From Marinobacterium nitratireducens (GTDB lineage: Bacteria > Pseudomonadota > Gammaproteobacteria > Pseudomonadales > Balneatricaceae): 64,000 nt of DNA. Position 1 is the stretch's first letter. Each line of letters begins with the position of its first letter. This document shows, in pieces, positions 63,605-64,000 of the stretch. The DNA is taken from contig NZ_BMLT01000007.1 of the NCBI RefSeq assembly GCF_014645375.1, positions 1 to 64,000 of the forward strand. The letters run 5' to 3'. Both the position numbers and the translations under genes were made by a program. A model generated the notes under the pieces. It had not been told where the DNA came from. It was given only the letters and a program-made list of their open reading frames with translations, and did no database searches.

Positions 63605-64000
63605 ATGGGCATTAGAAACATTTTCGCGACAGGTATTTGTGCTGCAACGACAGTGGTATTGGCCTCACTGGCAAGTGGTCCCCTGCAGGCAGATGAATTT
63701 CCAGAGCGTCGAATCCAACACTACTACCCCTGGAATGCCAGTGGAACGACATTCGCTGCTAGCCAGATCATCGCCGAGGCTATGGGGGAAGAGCTGGGTG
63801 AAAAGATGGTGGTGCTTTCCAAGCCAGGCGCTAGCGGCCAGAATGCCTTTAAAGCAGCCATGAATGAGCCTGCAGATGGTTATACGACTATCGATGGTTA
63901 CCAGGCACCATTGATCATGGGGCCGCTGAATGGTGATGCGGGCTATACATTCCGTGACTTCACTCCGTTGCATTTCTCGCATTCTTTCAGTATGGCTCTG
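63605..64000 (+). CDS. Bug/TctC-family solute-binding protein of a tripartite tricarboxylate transporter (partial)
   Basis: The first 132 codons are visible; the gene runs off the right edge. Residues 1-30 form a signal peptide ending near PLQA. The mature part, FPERRIQHYYPWNASGTTFA with GASGQNAFKAAMNEPADGYT, matches the Bug/TctC family of binding proteins. These capture carboxylates or similar small molecules for TctAB-type importers. An AAGGAGAAG ribosome-binding site (63588) precedes the ATG. The shared operator suggests co-regulation with the sulfatase, perhaps linking uptake and cleavage of a sulfated compound. Confidence 0.85.
   Translation, partial: MGIRNIFATGICAATTVVLASLASGPLQADEFPERRIQHYYPWNASGTTFAASQIIAEAMGEELGEKMVVLSKPGASGQNAFKAAMNEPADGYTTIDGYQAPLIMGPLNGDAGYTFRDFTPLHFSHSFSMAL

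Overview
The window reads as DNA of a gammaproteobacterium, probably marine and of moderately high G+C. This rests on the type I GAPDH, pyruvate kinase, enolase, NDH-2 and MocR sequences; the genus cannot be fixed by eye. It combines catabolic cargo, a complete conjugative-plasmid backbone, and a patch of nested transposons and accessory genes. It is either a piece of a large plasmid or a plasmid recombined into a chromosome. No plasmid-associated integrase marks a clean integration boundary.

1-16811, cargo. A sugar-isomerase fragment diverges from a LacI-family regulator and a ribose-type (CUT2) sugar ABC transporter (binding protein, double ATPase, permease). An NDH-2 gene and a small membrane-protein gene follow. 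Next is a one-strand gap-pyk-(55 aa ORF)-eno-tpiA-gapN cluster, a triose-phosphate-to-pyruvate module. Closely similar AT-rich operator-like sites precede both the transporter operon and the gap cluster, which suggests one regulator couples sugar import to lower glycolysis. A MocR regulator diverges from an iorA-like 2-oxoacid oxidoreductase gene that stops abruptly near 16811.

16812-49042, plasmid backbone. On the minus strand lie ardC, a Toprim/primase-like protein, virD4, virB11-10-9-8-7-6, eexN, virB5-4-3-2, a SleB-like hydrolase in the virB1 role, a TrbM-like protein, a MobP relaxase and mobC with a candidate oriT. There are two separate ParA/ParB modules. The second is followed by eight 16-bp palindromes (40789-42321), a candidate centromere. 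An oriV follows, with an AT-rich stretch, a DnaA box and about twenty iterons (44605-46000), next to a Rep_3 initiator gene. A 16-bp palindrome family at 28058, 35680 and 38094 looks like an operator of a plasmid-wide regulator. An H-NS-like gene closes the backbone.

49443-56014, nested mobile elements. An IS66-family element with 22-bp inverted repeats and an 8-bp target duplication has its tnpC split by a 4.1-kb RIT (recombinase-in-trio) element. The RIT element carries three overlapping tyrosine recombinases and a zinc-ribbon-like ORF. Both elements look partly decayed: there are nonsense codons in tnpB and in the middle recombinase.

56015-64000, accessory DNA. This holds a secreted DNA/RNA nuclease, several low-G+C hypothetical genes, a small tyrosine recombinase, IS4 and histidine-kinase remnants, a hotdog thioesterase, a sulfatase, and the start of a Bug/TctC-type solute-binding protein. 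Related palindromes (ACTAACT half-sites) precede the last two genes.
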